DNA from: Lachnotalea glycerini
GTDB lineage: Bacteria; Bacillota; Clostridia; Lachnospirales; Lachnospiraceae
Reading direction: 5' to 3'
Length of the DNA: 64,000 nt
Assembly: GCF_003201285.1 (NCBI RefSeq)
Contig: NZ_QICS01000008.1
Span: 62,001-126,000 of the forward strand
Position 1 is the first letter of the stretch; every line of letters begins with the position of its first letter. Positions 63,199 through 64,000 of this stretch are shown piece by piece. The notes beneath the pieces are model-generated. The model was not told the DNA's origin, did no database searches, and saw only the letters and a program-made list of their open reading frames with translations. A program made the position numbers and the translations under genes.

Positions 63199-63468
63199 AT
63201 GAAAATTAATATATCAATGGAGTTGCCTATAAAGGCAATTCCTATAGATAAGCATTATGATTTAGAGTTAAAAGAATACGATGTTACAGATATTCGAATG
63301 GGGCAATCACATACCAGTATTTTCCTTGATGGCCAAAGCAACATTTTTAATTCAGTGCATTTCAGATTTGAACTACACGGAAAACCAATTGATATTTATA
63401 GCAGTGGTGCTTTTAATTCTTATCGAAGATTTTATTTGCCGTTTATATGTTATGGGGAAGAGAAATGA
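63199..63468 (+). CDS. Hypothetical phage protein
   Basis: An 89-residue protein with a beta-rich pattern and no recognised family. RBS AGGAG. Its stop overlaps the next start (ATGA). Confidence 0.6.
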   Translation: MKINISMELPIKAIPIDKHYDLELKEYDVTDIRMGQSHTSIFLDGQSNIFNSVHFRFELHGKPIDIYSSGAFNSYRRFYLPFICYGEEK

Positions 63469-63653
63469 AAAAAGGTGGACTACTAGAACGTTTCACAAAG
63501 AAACAAGACGGTGTATGTGCCACATGTGCAAATTTAATTGATATTGATTCAGAGCTTGCCTATGGCTGTGAAGCACACGACAAATTTATATTAAAGGCAT
63601 TTCCACCGTACCACACGGAGCGTATTAAGTGCAAGGATTGGAAAGAGAGGTAA
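63465..63653 (+). CDS. Small Cys-containing phage protein
   Basis: A 62-residue protein with Cys pairs CATC, CEAH and CKDW, matching small phage metal-binding proteins that end with a KCKDW motif. ATG 63465 is chosen by overlap with the previous stop. Confidence 0.6.
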   Translation: MKKGGLLERFTKKQDGVCATCANLIDIDSELAYGCEAHDKFILKAFPPYHTERIKCKDWKER

Positions 63654-63655
63654 AT

Positions 63656-63979
63656 ATGGAAGAGATTAAAGCATATAAACCTAAGTGTTGCAGTAAAGCA
63701 TATATGACTAAAAGTGGTGCAAGGAAACATAAAAAGAAGTGTTTTAAAAATCCAGACAATAAAGCCTGCCTTACATGCAAATATTTTATAAAAGATTATA
63801 ATACTGTCTATGTTCCACCGAGAGGAGATAGTAATTACGGTGATGATGATTACGAAGAACCTTATTATTTCTGCGATTTTGACGGTAAAACACTTATGTC
63901 TGTCCATATTAAACCAATGAAACTGGAAAAACATTATCAATCAGAATGCGAACATTGGGAATTGAAAGAGGGTGATTAA
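63656..63979 (+). CDS. Zinc-finger-like phage protein
   Basis: A 107-residue protein. KCCSKAYMTKSGARKHKKKC resembles a C2HC finger and is followed by CLTCKYF and a C-terminal YYFCDFDGK with HYQSECEHWE. ATG 63656 follows GAGAGG. Function unknown. Confidence 0.65.
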   Translation: MEEIKAYKPKCCSKAYMTKSGARKHKKKCFKNPDNKACLTCKYFIKDYNTVYVPPRGDSNYGDDDYEEPYYFCDFDGKTLMSVHIKPMKLEKHYQSECEHWELKEGD

Positions 63980-64000
63980 ATGTTTTTGAGGGTAATAAAT
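63980..64000 (+). CDS. Start of the next phage gene (cut by window end)
   Basis: ATG 63980 follows AGAGGGTGATT, one base after the previous stop; only seven codons (MFLRVIN) are inside the window. Confidence 0.5.

Larger units (their letters stand above)
51341..64000. mobile_element. Prophage (or related integrative element), left part
   Basis: From the tRNA-Thr 3' end to beyond the window: integrase on the minus strand, a lysogeny module (repressor, ImmA-like protease, operators, Cro-like protein, antirepressor), and a rightward early operon of many small overlapping genes with SSB-like, SbcC-like and RecT proteins. No structural, packaging or conjugation gene is within view, so prophage is favoured by gene content but not proven. 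The right attachment site is outside the window. Confidence 0.85.

Overview
The window is a low-GC, AT-rich Firmicutes chromosome segment, most likely from a motile anaerobic Clostridia of the Lachnospiraceae type. This rests on the butyrate-type CoA genes, a clade II single-chain PurL, the cysE-cysS-mrnC-rlmB-sigH block, chemoreceptors, the Gram-positive SOS-box form and rho-independent terminators after most units. No rRNA or CRISPR array was seen.

Left part (1-16.7 kb): the 3' end of an acyl-CoA transferase gene, then hbd and a thiolase, form a C4 acyl-CoA operon. A PRD/PTS-domain regulator follows, then a region of decayed genes (a LytTR response-regulator remnant and the 3' end of a group II intron). 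An iron-type alcohol dehydrogenase diverges from a self-contained PTS operon (EIIA, EIIB, EIIC, class II aldolase, HPr, EI). Their shared intergenic region carries three palindromes built on TGCACTA, one placed just upstream of a good -35/-10 promoter. A GNAT, an AraM-type glycerol-1-phosphate dehydrogenase and a small ferredoxin follow.

Middle part (16.7-51.3 kb): two chemoreceptors, a methyltransferase, a PadR/DUF1700/DUF4097/PspC envelope-stress style operon, and a radical-SAM DNA repair gene with its partner behind two LexA boxes. Then come an HPr-like protein without the active histidine, a PD-(D/E)XK nuclease fused to an XPD-like helicase, a LysR regulator and a three-gene ABC importer. 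After these lie a TIGR01906 membrane protein, purL, and a minus-strand operon encoding a small secreted protein, a lipoprotein and an ABC-2 exporter behind a perfect 38-bp palindrome. The section closes with tRNA-Val and tRNA-Met, ispF with an unusual cysteine-rich tail, an Eis-like acetyltransferase, a Cys T-box controlling cysE-cysS-mrnC-rlmB, sigH and tRNA-Thr. A dispersed structured repeat sits directly on the poly-T of several terminators in this part.

Right part (51.35-64 kb, continuing past the end): the left arm of a prophage or related integrative element beside tRNA-Thr. It has a tyrosine integrase with repeated GTTAGTCA motifs, a candidate small RNA, an ImmR/ImmA-like repressor and protease with divergent operators, a DUF739 Cro-like protein and an AntA/ORF6C antirepressor. 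Many small early genes follow, with an SSB-like protein, a stand-alone Spo0A DNA-binding domain, an SbcC-like ATPase and RecT.

The most unusual signals are the terminator-linked repeat family, the palindrome-controlled secreted-protein/ABC operon, the SOS-controlled radical-SAM pair, the phage Spo0A-like domain, and the PTS-aldolase-dehydrogenase regulon.
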